Shown here: piece by piece, positions 33,514 through 41,015 of the stretch | Layout of the letters: the number at the start of each line of letters is the position of its first letter | Position numbering within the stretch: the first letter of the stretch is position 1 | DNA from: JAFLCM01 sp046154665 | GTDB taxonomy: Bacteria; Planctomycetota; Phycisphaerae; Phycisphaerales; UBA1924 | DNA length: 64,000 nucleotides | Direction: 5' to 3' | NCBI GenBank assembly: GCA_046154665.1 | Contig: JBJXFG010000055.1 | Location: 1 to 64,000, forward strand | The notes under the pieces: model-generated | The model's input: only the letters and a program-made list of their open reading frames with translations | Databases searched by the model: none | Told to the model about the DNA's origin: nothing | Made by a program: the position numbers and the translations under genes

Positions 33514-33559
33514 GCAAAAGAAAAAAGAGCCGGCGAGCAACCGAAGTCGCTCAGCCGGC
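33514..33559 (-). terminator. Intrinsic terminator downstream of secreted-protein gene
   Basis: Read on the minus strand: GCCGGC-T-GAGC stem, TTCGGTT-containing loop, GCTCGCCGGC stem, then TCTTTTTTCTTTTGC. The strong GC stem plus T-run is a classic rho-independent terminator. It lies about 147 bp after the stop of the gene at 33706-35169. Confidence 0.85.
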
Positions 33560-33705
33560 CTTCCGGGGGGGCATTGGATGTCCGACAGGAACAGTAGACC
33601 CCCAAACCCCGGTCGTGTCAAGGCGCTCAAGGCGGATGTGGAAAGATTCCTGCCGCAGCGGAAGCTCACCGCTCGGGGTGTCCCCCGCGACCGGATTGGA
33701 GCTCG

Positions 33706-35169
33706 TCACGGACGGTTCGGGGTGTTGACGACCCAGTCGCCGTCGGCGGGATCGGCCAGGCCGTGGACCAGGAGGCGGGGCAGGTCCGCCAGCGTGACAG
33801 GCTCGCGCCCGGAATCGTCGTCGGCGTCGGACCCGAGGCTCCACAGCAGGTACCCGCGCCGGAAAGCGTCGCGGGTCGGATCGTCCATTTTCTTGTATGC
33901 GAAAGGCGCACCCGAGACGGGATCGACCGGGAGCGCCGAGAGGAACGACGGGACGAGCGTGCTCAGCGTGTCGGGGTACGGCGCATCGGGCTTGGCGCGG
34001 GCGGCTTCCAGGGCCAGCATGACGCGCGTGGCCTGGAAGCGCGATTCGTGGGCGTCGATCTGTTCGAGCCACGCTTCCACCCACTGCCACGATTCAGTGA
34101 GCGAACGGGCCACGAGATAGGGGTCGCAGGGGAGGAGGTCGCCAACTGAGCGAAGATCGATGAACCCGCGGGCGGCGCGGCGCTGGGCGCGGCTCATGGG
34201 GGCGTAGGTATCGAGCGCGGCGTTGACGAGGCGGACGGTCGGGTCGATGTTCTCGGCGCGGGTGGCCCGACCGACGATCTCGGCGACGTCAGGGTGCTCT
34301 TCGAGGGCGCAGGCCTCGATGGCGCGGGCGAAGAAGCCCTCGGCCATCTGGCCGGATTGGCGGGCGATACCCCACGCCAAGCCCTCAAGTTGGACGCGCT
34401 CGAGGTTGGTGGCGAGGCGCCACGGCGTGGGCGGGCGCGCATCGCTCAGAACCTTGAGATAGCGGGCGGCGCGGTCCGGGGCGACGCGCCGGGCCATGAT
34501 CTCCTCGCGGAGGGCCAGGGCGAGCGAATCGAGAACCACACTCCCGATCAGACGCCGGGCCAGCGGGCCTTGCTCGTAGCACCAGGCGAGGCGTGCGGCG
34601 GAATGGAGTCGGGCCTCGGCGGCCGGAGCGTCGCCTGCGCGAGAGGCGATGGTGAAGCGGATAATCTCGAAGTTGGCGAGGTCGAGCAAGGCCGCGTCGG
34701 GGCCGACCACGGACATCGAGCGGGTGATGGCGGCGGCCCAGCCGTCGCTGGACGACTGTTCGCAGTGGGCGGCTTTCACGGCGTCGTCGATGGCGGCGGG
34801 GATCTCCGTGGCTTCCAGCGTGCGGACGGAGCTCTCAATGAACGACTGGAGTTGGGCCGACGCTTCGTCCGAGGCGGGGAGGATGAACTCGGTGGTGCGG
34901 ACGATCGGGCGGGTGGGGGTGCCGTCGGGGCCGGGAAGCCTGAGCGAATCAAGTCCGGCTTGGAGGAGCTTCGAGGCCCTTTCGACGTGGGGCCACGCGT
35001 TGTGCTCGGGCTGGGGGGCGGGGAGGCCGGTGCCGCGGCGGACGGCGTCGCTCCAGGCGTTCGGGCCTGGCTGGGCCCAGGCGGGGTTGGCGACAAGCCC
35101 CGCCGCAATCACAGCGGGGAGAAGCAAAGCGAGCGGGGCGCGGCGTCGATGGCGTGGGTCGGCGGGCAT
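33706..35169 (-). CDS. Secreted hypothetical protein
   Basis: Not recognised by family. A 487-residue exported protein with signal peptide about residues 1-32 (VIAAGLVANPAWAQP). The body is mostly alpha-helical with repeated Ala/Arg/Leu pairs. Near the C-terminus it has LPVDPVSGAPFAYKK followed by LWSLGSDADDD, a module resembling the end of type II secretion GspG-like planctomycete proteins (DPFxGxPFxY). The ATG at 35169 fits the signal peptide; the frame is open to 35250. A strong terminator follows at 33514-33559. Confidence 0.7.
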   Translation of the reverse strand: MPADPRHRRRAPLALLLPAVIAAGLVANPAWAQPGPNAWSDAVRRGTGLPAPQPEHNAWPHVERASKLLQAGLDSLRLPGPDGTPTRPIVRTTEFILPASDEASAQLQSFIESSVRTLEATEIPAAIDDAVKAAHCEQSSSDGWAAAITRSMSVVGPDAALLDLANFEIIRFTIASRAGDAPAAEARLHSAARLAWCYEQGPLARRLIGSVVLDSLALALREEIMARRVAPDRAARYLKVLSDARPPTPWRLATNLERVQLEGLAWGIARQSGQMAEGFFARAIEACALEEHPDVAEIVGRATRAENIDPTVRLVNAALDTYAPMSRAQRRAARGFIDLRSVGDLLPCDPYLVARSLTESWQWVEAWLEQIDAHESRFQATRVMLALEAARAKPDAPYPDTLSTLVPSFLSALPVDPVSGAPFAYKKMDDPTRDAFRRGYLLWSLGSDADDDSGREPVTLADLPRLLVHGLADPADGDWVVNTPNRP

Positions 35170-35600
35170 GGGCGGGTTCCTGCGTGAATCGGGCCGAAAA
35201 TCCGGTGTCCATGCTAGAAGTCGGCCGCGCCGCGGCGGGAGGCGGATCACTCGCGCTGGCCTGGATTCACAGGAACTTTACGCAACGTGAGGGGTGGCTG
35301 GACGGGTACTGACCAGCAAAAAGAAACCGAGCGGCACACCTCTCGGGCGCCGCCCAGCGACGAGTGTTCTTGGGAAAGCTCCTACCCACGCGCTGGCTCA
35401 CGGACGTCGGCCATTCCCCAAATCAGAGGCCGGGGTGTGAGCGAGCGGGCTGACAAAGCGCGATGCGGGACGATGACTGCAAGTGCAAGAGGTCCTCAGC
35501 GCCCGCCGAGGCGGGTGCGGCACAAAGCCTGTCGGACCGTGTTCTCAGTTCTCGAAGCGGAGACTCTCTCTTTCCTCCGGGCGGAAGATCGGAAGGCGGG
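35170..35600. other. Intergenic region, no gene seen
   Basis: A 431-bp gap between two minus-strand genes. It should contain the promoter of the gene at 33706-35169. I see no repeat of the families noted elsewhere, no RNA gene and no clear terminator for the coiled-coil gene. Confidence 0.4.
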
Positions 35601-35882
35601 TCACGCGTTGTCGGAGCCGCTATTGCCGTTGGATTTTTCGAGCATGCGGCGGAGGTATTCGTTCTCGCGCCGGGTGGCCTCGAGGTCGAACACCATGTAC
35701 TTGACGCTCAAACGGAGGTAGTCGAGCGAGTCCTGCAGGTCCTTCATGGTCTTGCGGATCTTGGCCTGGCGGGCCTTGGTCTCCTCGGCGAGAACTTGGA
35801 GCTGCTCCTTCTGCTCCGGGGGCAGGCCGTCGATCTGGGCGATCAGTTCGCCGAGTTTCTTTTCGAAGTCCTGTTCCGTCAT
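35601..35882 (-). CDS. Small coiled-coil protein
   Basis: A 93-residue acidic and basic-rich helical protein. It begins MTEQDFEKKLGELIAQIDGL and has heptad leucines and charged residues over most of its length, which suggests one long coiled coil that dimerises. Similar short proteins occur in Phycisphaerae; no function is known to me. The ATG at 35882 is chosen from the end of the conserved-looking segment, with GAGACGAG upstream. The frame continues upstream to 36461 only as non-coding-looking sequence. Confidence 0.7.
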   Translation of the reverse strand: MTEQDFEKKLGELIAQIDGLPPEQKEQLQVLAEETKARQAKIRKTMKDLQDSLDYLRLSVKYMVFDLEATRRENEYLRRMLEKSNGNSGSDNA

Positions 35883-36280
35883 GACTCGTCTCCTCGTCTT
35901 GGGTTGTGCCCCCACGGCGCTCATGGCCGGGCGGAGCGTGCTGGCAGACGAGAGGACAGATGCAACGGGGCGGCCAGACTGGCGGAGGCGGCGCGAAACG
36001 GCGTGCCAGAGCGGAGCGTCCGGGAAAATCGGTTGTTTCGATGGGCTGAGGGGTGGACGCCCGGGAAGAGCGGTGGTCTTGGGGCGGGTGCCGTGCGCGC
36101 GGGGTCTGAGACCTGTGCGGGGTGATGCCGAATCGCATCGAGGGATGATGCGGCGCGGCCCTGATCCGCCTGAAAGGGGCCGAGAATCTGTGGACTCGGG
36201 ACGGTTCTGTGGTACGCTTGGTTCGTAGCGGACCCACCTCGTTGAGGGGTATTGCACAGGGCCGCCACAGGAGATTGCAG
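35883..36280. other. Divergent intergenic region
   Basis: A 398-bp gap between the coiled-coil gene (minus) and the first PEP-CTERM-like gene (plus). The sequence CAGGAG lies 7 bp before the ATG at 36281 and serves as Shine-Dalgarno. No promoter hexamers or repeats were assigned. Confidence 0.4.
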
Positions 36281-36961
36281 ATGAACAGGCTGATCGCTTC
36301 GGTGTCGTTGTCGATGGTTGCGCTCGCGTCCGGCTCCGCCCCGGCGGGGACGTTCGTGACGGTTCCGGGAACCTCGAACCCGTGGCTGGCGGGGATGCCC
36401 GACGGTTCCTCGGCGGGCGACGGCCAAGATTTCGCGCCGACCAACTCGCCCGTGCTGGCACCCGTGCCCGTCGCGGGCGGCGACGTCTTCACCTTTGAGG
36501 TCACCGGCAGCGTGCTCAACGGCGACGGCCCTCTGGTACTGACCCCCGACGGCGATCTCTTCCAGTTCTTCAGCCGCATCCCCGGCCCCGAGAACGGCAT
36601 CGCCGACATGTTCGGGCCGATCAACTCGTTCGCCGCCGTGTTCTTGGACGATTCACAGCCGGACGGCTCGCCGACGCCCGACGGGCTGAATTTTTCGGAC
36701 GCCGGCCTGGGCATCAACTTCTCGAGCCTCAGCCCCCTGCTGAAGCAGCCCTTCTTCATCGGCGACGGCCAGACCAACGATACCCGCGTGATCCAGCAGT
36801 TCATCGCCCCCGCCGGCGCGACACGGCTGTTCCTGGGCACGATGGACGGCTTCGGCTGGTTCAACAACATCGGCGAGTTCCGCGTCCGCATCGTGCCGAC
36901 GCCCGGCGCGACGGCCTTCGCCGGTCTTGTCGCACTGACCCTCGTGCGTCGTCGTCGCTGA
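36281..36961 (+). CDS. Secreted protein with PEP-CTERM-like C-terminus (paralogue 1)
   Basis: A 226-residue exported protein with signal peptide (residues 1-22, SGSAPAG). The body is a beta-rich domain with GxSNPWLAGMPDG, TLTPDGDL-like and FIAPAGATRLFLGTMDG segments. The C-terminus is IVPTPGATAFAGLVALTLVRRRR, a PEP-CTERM-like sorting tail cut by an exosortase-type system in related bacteria. A strong AGGAG Shine-Dalgarno precedes the ATG. The next gene is a clear paralogue, so this is a tandem duplication. Confidence 0.8.
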   Translation: MNRLIASVSLSMVALASGSAPAGTFVTVPGTSNPWLAGMPDGSSAGDGQDFAPTNSPVLAPVPVAGGDVFTFEVTGSVLNGDGPLVLTPDGDLFQFFSRIPGPENGIADMFGPINSFAAVFLDDSQPDGSPTPDGLNFSDAGLGINFSSLSPLLKQPFFIGDGQTNDTRVIQQFIAPAGATRLFLGTMDGFGWFNNIGEFRVRIVPTPGATAFAGLVALTLVRRRR

Positions 36962-36989
36962 CTCCGATGCATTCTTGAGGTGCTCGCCA

Positions 36990-37736
36990 ATGAAAGGTGT
37001 GACCGCACTTATTGCACTCGTGGCTGTCGCGTTCTTGTCGCGCCAGGCCATTGCCGGGTACGGGTCGCTTGTCGCCGGCAACTGGAATCCCTGGCTCTCC
37101 GGGATGCCCAATGGCCTGTTGTCGGGTGATGGGTTGGACTCGACCGACGACGAAGGCCCGTCGTTCGCGTCTCTCTTCATGCACGGCGGCGGCCCCTTCA
37201 CCTTTGACTCAACCGGCAGCGTGGATCACAACGGAGCGACGCCCACGCTCACGCCCGACGGCGATCTCTCGATTGTCGTCGCGCGAACCCACGGTGCGGA
37301 GAACGGCATCGCCGACCTGGTCGCGCCGATTGATTCGCTGGTGGGCGTCTTTCTCGGTGATACACGCCCCGATTTTTCGTCAGCCCCGGGCAGGCTGGAT
37401 TTCTCGCCCAGCGGCCTGGGGACGGATTTCCTCACCCTTTCCCCGGCGCTGAAGCAGCCGTTCTTCATCGGGGACGGTTTCACGCCCGCTGGCGTGCGGC
37501 AGCGGTTCATCGCGCCCGCGGGAGCCACGCGGCTCTATCTGGGAACGATGGATCGTGCGGGCTGGTCGAACAACACGGGCGCCTTCCATGTGTTGATGAC
37601 GCCGACGCCGGGGCCGGTGCTGCTCGGTGCGGTCGCTGGGGTTGCGTGGATTGCGCGGCGGCGTCGGGGAAACGCGCCGAACTCAGCCCGGCTGGGAGCC
37701 GTTGCGACCGGGGTCCTGAAGGCGGCGACTGAATGA
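36990..37736 (+). CDS. Secreted protein with PEP-CTERM-like tail and C-terminal extension (paralogue 2)
   Basis: A 248-residue paralogue of the preceding gene: shared NPWLSGMPNG, ENGIADLVAPIDSL, LKQPFFIGDG and FIAPAGATRLYLGTMD segments. The tail TPTPGPVLLGAVAGVAWIARRRR corresponds to the paralogue's PEP-CTERM-like end, but here the frame continues for about 21 more residues past the Arg cluster. At the position of the TGA stop of paralogue 1 this gene has GGA, so a stop-loss substitution is likely. GAGGTG lies upstream of the ATG. Whether the extended tail is still processed is unknown. Confidence 0.78.
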   Translation: MKGVTALIALVAVAFLSRQAIAGYGSLVAGNWNPWLSGMPNGLLSGDGLDSTDDEGPSFASLFMHGGGPFTFDSTGSVDHNGATPTLTPDGDLSIVVARTHGAENGIADLVAPIDSLVGVFLGDTRPDFSSAPGRLDFSPSGLGTDFLTLSPALKQPFFIGDGFTPAGVRQRFIAPAGATRLYLGTMDRAGWSNNTGAFHVLMTPTPGPVLLGAVAGVAWIARRRRGNAPNSARLGAVATGVLKAATE

Positions 37737-37856
37737 AAGTCCGGGTCGGGTCCGTCCGCGCGAGCGGACGAACCAAAGCCATGAACCCGTGGGCGACCGT
37801 GTGACCCTCCGCTCGCGCAGCCGGCTCTGCGCCGCAACGCCCGGGCCAAGATCGCG
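37737..37856. repeat. Diverged GTCCGCGCGAGCGGAC repeat
   Basis: A gap between convergent genes. It contains TCCGTCCGCGCGAGCGGACG near 37750 and a CCTCCGCTCGCGCAGCCGG stretch near 37805, inverted to each other. It resembles the element at 33348-33425 in design, but the sequences have diverged. Confidence 0.5.
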
Positions 37857-38858
37857 CTACCGCCACGACCACACTTGGATGATCCCGAGCCCCGTGGGCA
37901 CGATCCACGCCATGAACGTCACGAGAAGCCCGAGCAGCGCGAGCAGGATCGCCGCGGATTTGGAATGTTTGAGTCGGAGGTAGACGACGACGAAGGCCCA
38001 CCAGAAGGCGAGTGACCACAGGAGGTGGACGGCGAGTCGGAAGACGGGAGTCTGAGCCGCCCAGAGCGTGTTGAGGGTCCAGAGCCACCCCCGAAGCTGC
38101 GCGAACGTTGCCAAGACCGAGGACCCGCTGGAGATCAGCAGCGCGATCAGCATGAGCGAGATATGCCCGAGAAGCATGAACGCGCTCGCGCGGTACAAGT
38201 GCCCTTGTCGAATCTTCGCCGTTCTCGTGGTGGTCGGGAGCAGGTTGAGCGTGGACGGCAGAGCCACGCCGAAGCACACGATGCAGAGAAACGACCAGTT
38301 GGTGAACAGCGTGTTGCTGGATCCCCACCCGAGCCCGTAGACCCACGGCCACTCCAGCGTGGCCCACAGGCTGGGGAGCCAGTTTCGGACGGCCGCCGGC
38401 GAAACCCACCACCCCCCCCGCGAGGCCCACATCGCAAAGGTGCCGACGGCAGTGGTTACATGGACAACGACGCCGATGAGATACGCGGCGAGAATGCACT
38501 TGAGCAGCATCACCGCGAGGCGTCGAGGAACCAACTGGTCGTCAAGTCTCAGCGCACCCCAAAACGTCCACGGCCAGAGCGTCCGCAGCCCGGTCTTCAG
38601 CACGCGCCACGCGCTCAGTCGGGCCACATGCTCGCACGACCAATGCGGCGCGGCACCCGCCCGCAGCACTCGGTCCCAGTCGATCGCGAGCCCGCACTCG
38701 CTGCACACGCCGACGAGCGGGCATGAGTCGCGCCAGTTGTCGACCGTGCCGGAGAGGTCGTAATCACAGCGCGGGCAGCGGGCCCGCGTGCTTGCCGGAT
38801 CGACGGCGATGAAAGGTCCGCCCTCGGGGTTCACGATGAAATGGTACCGCCGGGTCAC
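37857..38858 (-). CDS. Membrane protein with N-terminal zinc ribbon (CPRCDYDLSG type)
   Basis: A 333-residue protein with two zinc-knuckle halves, CPRCDYDLSG and CSECGL, near residues 28-60, and then six hydrophobic segments. It belongs to the same architecture as 4450-5223, but the two are not closely similar in their membrane parts. No function is known. The GTG at 38858 is taken as start; the frame stays open to 38987. It lies alone on the minus strand, about 560 bp after mraZ. Confidence 0.65.
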   Translation of the reverse strand: MTRRYHFIVNPEGGPFIAVDPASTRARCPRCDYDLSGTVDNWRDSCPLVGVCSECGLAIDWDRVLRAGAAPHWSCEHVARLSAWRVLKTGLRTLWPWTFWGALRLDDQLVPRRLAVMLLKCILAAYLIGVVVHVTTAVGTFAMWASRGGWWVSPAAVRNWLPSLWATLEWPWVYGLGWGSSNTLFTNWSFLCIVCFGVALPSTLNLLPTTTRTAKIRQGHLYRASAFMLLGHISLMLIALLISSGSSVLATFAQLRGWLWTLNTLWAAQTPVFRLAVHLLWSLAFWWAFVVVYLRLKHSKSAAILLALLGLLVTFMAWIVPTGLGIIQVWSWR

Positions 38859-39419
38859 ACGATCGCGCGGGAACCCCACCACCCCTGAACATCCGCGCTG
38901 AAGTCGCCCCGCAAACCAAGCCAAAAGAAAGGCGCCCCGTCCGCACGCTCGTCTGATGAGCGGCCCGCGATCACTCGGGCCGACCACCTGGGTTCTCCGC
39001 GTCCTTGCGGCGTACCCGACGCGCGGGCGGAACGGGGCTTATCGAATCCTTTCGAATCACCTTTCGCGCCGTGAATCCCGCTTCATCAGCGGCACCCAGC
39101 GGCGCCTGGCTCGGCAACACATTCGGGCCTTCCGTGGCCCAAATCCCGATGCCCCTCGTTTCCGACAGGCCTGGGAATCTCTCTCTCTAGGCTTACTCAA
39201 GCTCTCAACGCCCCGTCCATCGATGGACACCAAGGCGCCGATCTCTCTGACCTCGGGGCTCGCACGCAATGAGCCCGGAGCTTTCTTTCTCACCTCGTCC
39301 CTTTTCTCGCCGCGCCGTCCGTGGCGTCGGCTTTGAAAAGGCGCTTCCTTCTTGAGGCCGCGCTCGAGTCCGCGGCGTGAATCCTGAGTCTTGATGGCCT
39401 CGGCTTCCTTGCAGGGGCC
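38859..39419. other. Intergenic region downstream of mraZ, no gene seen
   Basis: In a typical dcw cluster, rsmH (mraW) would follow mraZ here. No such gene is found in any frame; short open frames are repeat-like or basic and lack motifs. A GCTCCGGGCTCATTGCG-like stretch (about 39270) on the minus strand recalls the dispersed repeat. Confidence 0.5.
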
Positions 39420-39875
39420 TTAACTGCTCTTCTGCTTCTGGGCCACGCGGGCCATCAGTTCTGACAGGTTCTTGCGGCGGTCGGCGAGCGTGGCCTTCCA
39501 CGCCGCACGGTCCCGGATCTCCAACCGATCCCCGGCCCCGACGATGACGACTTCCTTGTTCAGGGCGGCGTCTTCGAGCAATCCGTCGGGCAACCGGATT
39601 CGTCCGGCGCTGTCCATTTCGAGGCGCTCTGACAATCCAAAGAACGAGGCCTGGAGTTCCGACTCGTCGTCGTCGGATGTGAAGGTCTTGGGTGCCGACG
39701 CCGCGCGTTCCTCGAAGGCCCGCTCGGTGTAGAGGCGAATCAAACCGGGCTTGACCGGCGTGGCGTACCACGCCGTCCCGTGCTCTTTCTCGGACCAGCC
39801 CGAGCGGATATTCGAAGGGACGGCGAGCCTGTTCTTGGCGTCGATCGAGTGCTCGTACTGGCCGGTAAAGAGCAC
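39420..39875 (-). CDS. mraZ: Transcriptional regulator MraZ
   Basis: A DNA-binding protein of the AbrB-like SpoVT fold that represses its own promoter and the dcw cluster in many bacteria. The 151-residue product shows FTGQYEHSIDAKNRLAVP at the N-terminus and the second AbrB-type repeat, LEMDSAGRIRLP. The length is normal. The GTG at 39875 is chosen from the family start (VLFTGQYEHS). Candidate MraZ boxes lie 110-125 bp upstream. No division or peptidoglycan gene follows. Confidence 0.9.
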   Translation of the reverse strand: MLFTGQYEHSIDAKNRLAVPSNIRSGWSEKEHGTAWYATPVKPGLIRLYTERAFEERAASAPKTFTSDDDESELQASFFGLSERLEMDSAGRIRLPDGLLEDAALNKEVVIVGAGDRLEIRDRAAWKATLADRRKNLSELMARVAQKQKSS

Positions 39876-40192
39876 GGGCTGGTCCGTCCGAGGTGAGTGA
39901 GGCTGGGGGCGAAGCGGCTGGCGGAGGTCGGTCGGAAGGGGGGATCGCGGTCTGGGCGGTCCCGCTTTCGGTATCGACACATTACCCCACTTTGCCCCAC
40001 TCTGCAACAATTTCTACGTTGTCCACGGATCATCCACCGATATGTCCCTCGATTGGGGGCGTGGCGACATGTTTGGGGCGCGCGATTTCCGCCGCTCGGT
40101 CTCTCTGGGGTCGTTCGGCGGGCGGGCTCTGACGTGTCCCGGCCTTGAGTTTGGGCGATCGGGTCCGAGTGGCGGTGATTCGGTGCGACGCA
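39876..40192. other. Divergent intergenic region with MraZ operator
   Basis: A 317-bp gap between mraZ (minus) and the flavin-reductase-like gene (plus). It contains the candidate MraZ boxes at 39985-40000. The AT-richer stretch around 40005-40030 may hold promoter elements, but no hexamers were assigned. Confidence 0.45.
39985..40000 (-). promoter_or_regulatory. Candidate MraZ-box direct repeats
   Basis: On the mraZ strand two GTGGGG units appear 10 bp apart (centres about 39998 and 39988), matching the TGGGN direct repeats at 10-bp spacing known for MraZ sites in E. coli and Mycoplasma. A degenerate third unit follows one turn closer to the gene. Their place about 110 bp upstream of the gene start fits an autoregulatory operator. 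Confidence 0.65.
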
Positions 40193-40906
40193 ATGCGCGA
40201 AGGACCTTCCAATCAATCCCCGCAGTCATCGGCGCGCGGCCCGCAGGTCGGTGGCGCGGCGGTGCCGGTGCCGACGGCGGATGAGACGGCGCGTCGGGCG
40301 TTCGCGCTGTTTCTGGCGGGCACGGGTGAGGGGCTTTCATTCTTGATGACGGCGCGGCACGAGTCGTCGCGGCGCGGGCTGGTGGTGCCGCGGGTGATGG
40401 CGTGTGCCGATGCGCCGATGAGCGTTTGCGTGAGCTTGCCCAAGGGGCATCCGATCTCGCCGCTGGTGCGGGATAGCCGGGGGTTTGCGTTGTGCGCGAT
40501 TGATCCGAGTGACCGTGTGCTGCTGCGGTTGTTCGAGCGGCGCGAGCAGGTTTCTTCGACGGGCATGATGAACGGTCAGGGCGGCTTTGGGGTTGCGGGC
40601 GGGGGGGGCGGTGGCGGGAGCGGGAGCGGGAGCGGGAGCGGTGGCGGTGGCGGTGGAGGTGGTGGCGTTGGTGCGGAGGGCGATCCGTTCATCTCGCTGG
40701 AACTTGAGTCGCTCTTGAGCGGGGCGCCGCTGGTGAAGCGGTGCCGGTATGCGCTGGACTTCAAGGTGACGATGCACCTGGACTTTGAGAGTGACCACGA
40801 GATGTACATCGGGATGGTGGTGGGGGGGCGGGAGTACTCGGCGGCAGTGCCGCCGCCGACGGGCGGCGCGGGCGGGGGGGCGGAGAAGAAGAAGGGGCGG
40901 AGGTAG
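40193..40906 (+). CDS. Flavin reductase-like (FMN split-barrel) protein with polyglycine tract
   Basis: A 237-residue protein similar to the flavin reductase-like FMN-binding split barrel. The N-half has FLMTARHESSRRGLVVPRVM and SVCVSLPKGHPISPLVRDS, and the C-half has DPFISLELESLLSGAPLVKR and the strand CRYALDFKVTMHLDFESD. Between them is a Gly/Ser run of about 30 residues (about 40595-40675) of the type GGGGGSGSGSG. The native fold would have a short loop there. Catalytic role is unproven; oxygen-sensing or NAD(P)H:flavin oxidation is possible. The ATG at 40193 is chosen; earlier starts lie in the frame. The C-terminus is EKKKGRR. Confidence 0.72.
   Translation: MREGPSNQSPQSSARGPQVGGAAVPVPTADETARRAFALFLAGTGEGLSFLMTARHESSRRGLVVPRVMACADAPMSVCVSLPKGHPISPLVRDSRGFALCAIDPSDRVLLRLFERREQVSSTGMMNGQGGFGVAGGGGGGGSGSGSGSGGGGGGGGGVGAEGDPFISLELESLLSGAPLVKRCRYALDFKVTMHLDFESDHEMYIGMVVGGREYSAAVPPPTGGAGGGAEKKKGRR
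40600..40675. repeat. GGN/GGGAGC simple-sequence tract in coding frame
   Basis: GGGAGC units (about four) followed by GGTGGC/GGTGGA triplet-pair units. The tract encodes the polyglycine/serine linker of the flavin reductase-like protein. Such tracts expand and contract in multiples of 6 bp and would keep the frame. Confidence 0.8.
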
Positions 40907-41000
40907 GAGAAGGCAAGAGGCATGAGGCATGCGGGGAAGGCATGAAGGTGATCGAGCCCTTCTCCACTCCCCACTCCCCACTGGCCACTCGCCTCCCCCC
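40907..41000. repeat. Period-7 tandem repeats before asnB
   Basis: GAGGCAT-type heptamers (about 40915-40945) followed by CCCCACT heptamers (about 40966-40985). They occupy the gap between the flavin reductase-like gene and asnB. Confidence 0.7.
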
Positions 41001-41015
41001 CTGTAACCTCTGTGC

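Larger units (their letters stand above)
33103..33705. other. Intergenic region with palindromic element and terminator
   Basis: A 603-bp gap without a convincing gene. It holds the palindromic element at 33348-33425 and the terminator at 33514-33559. Several open frames cross it on both strands, but they have repeat-derived or strongly basic compositions and no recognisable domain. Confidence 0.5.

Noticed and set aside
33467..34120. Long plus-strand open frame with a basic start (MPGMPKTKRGG)
   Set aside because: It overlaps the secreted-protein gene on the other strand and a terminator, and shows no motif; GC-rich DNA gives many such frames.
35620..37008. Minus-strand 462-codon open frame across the PEP-CTERM gene
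   Set aside because: It is antisense to a gene with signal peptide, Shine-Dalgarno and sorting tail, and has no motif itself.
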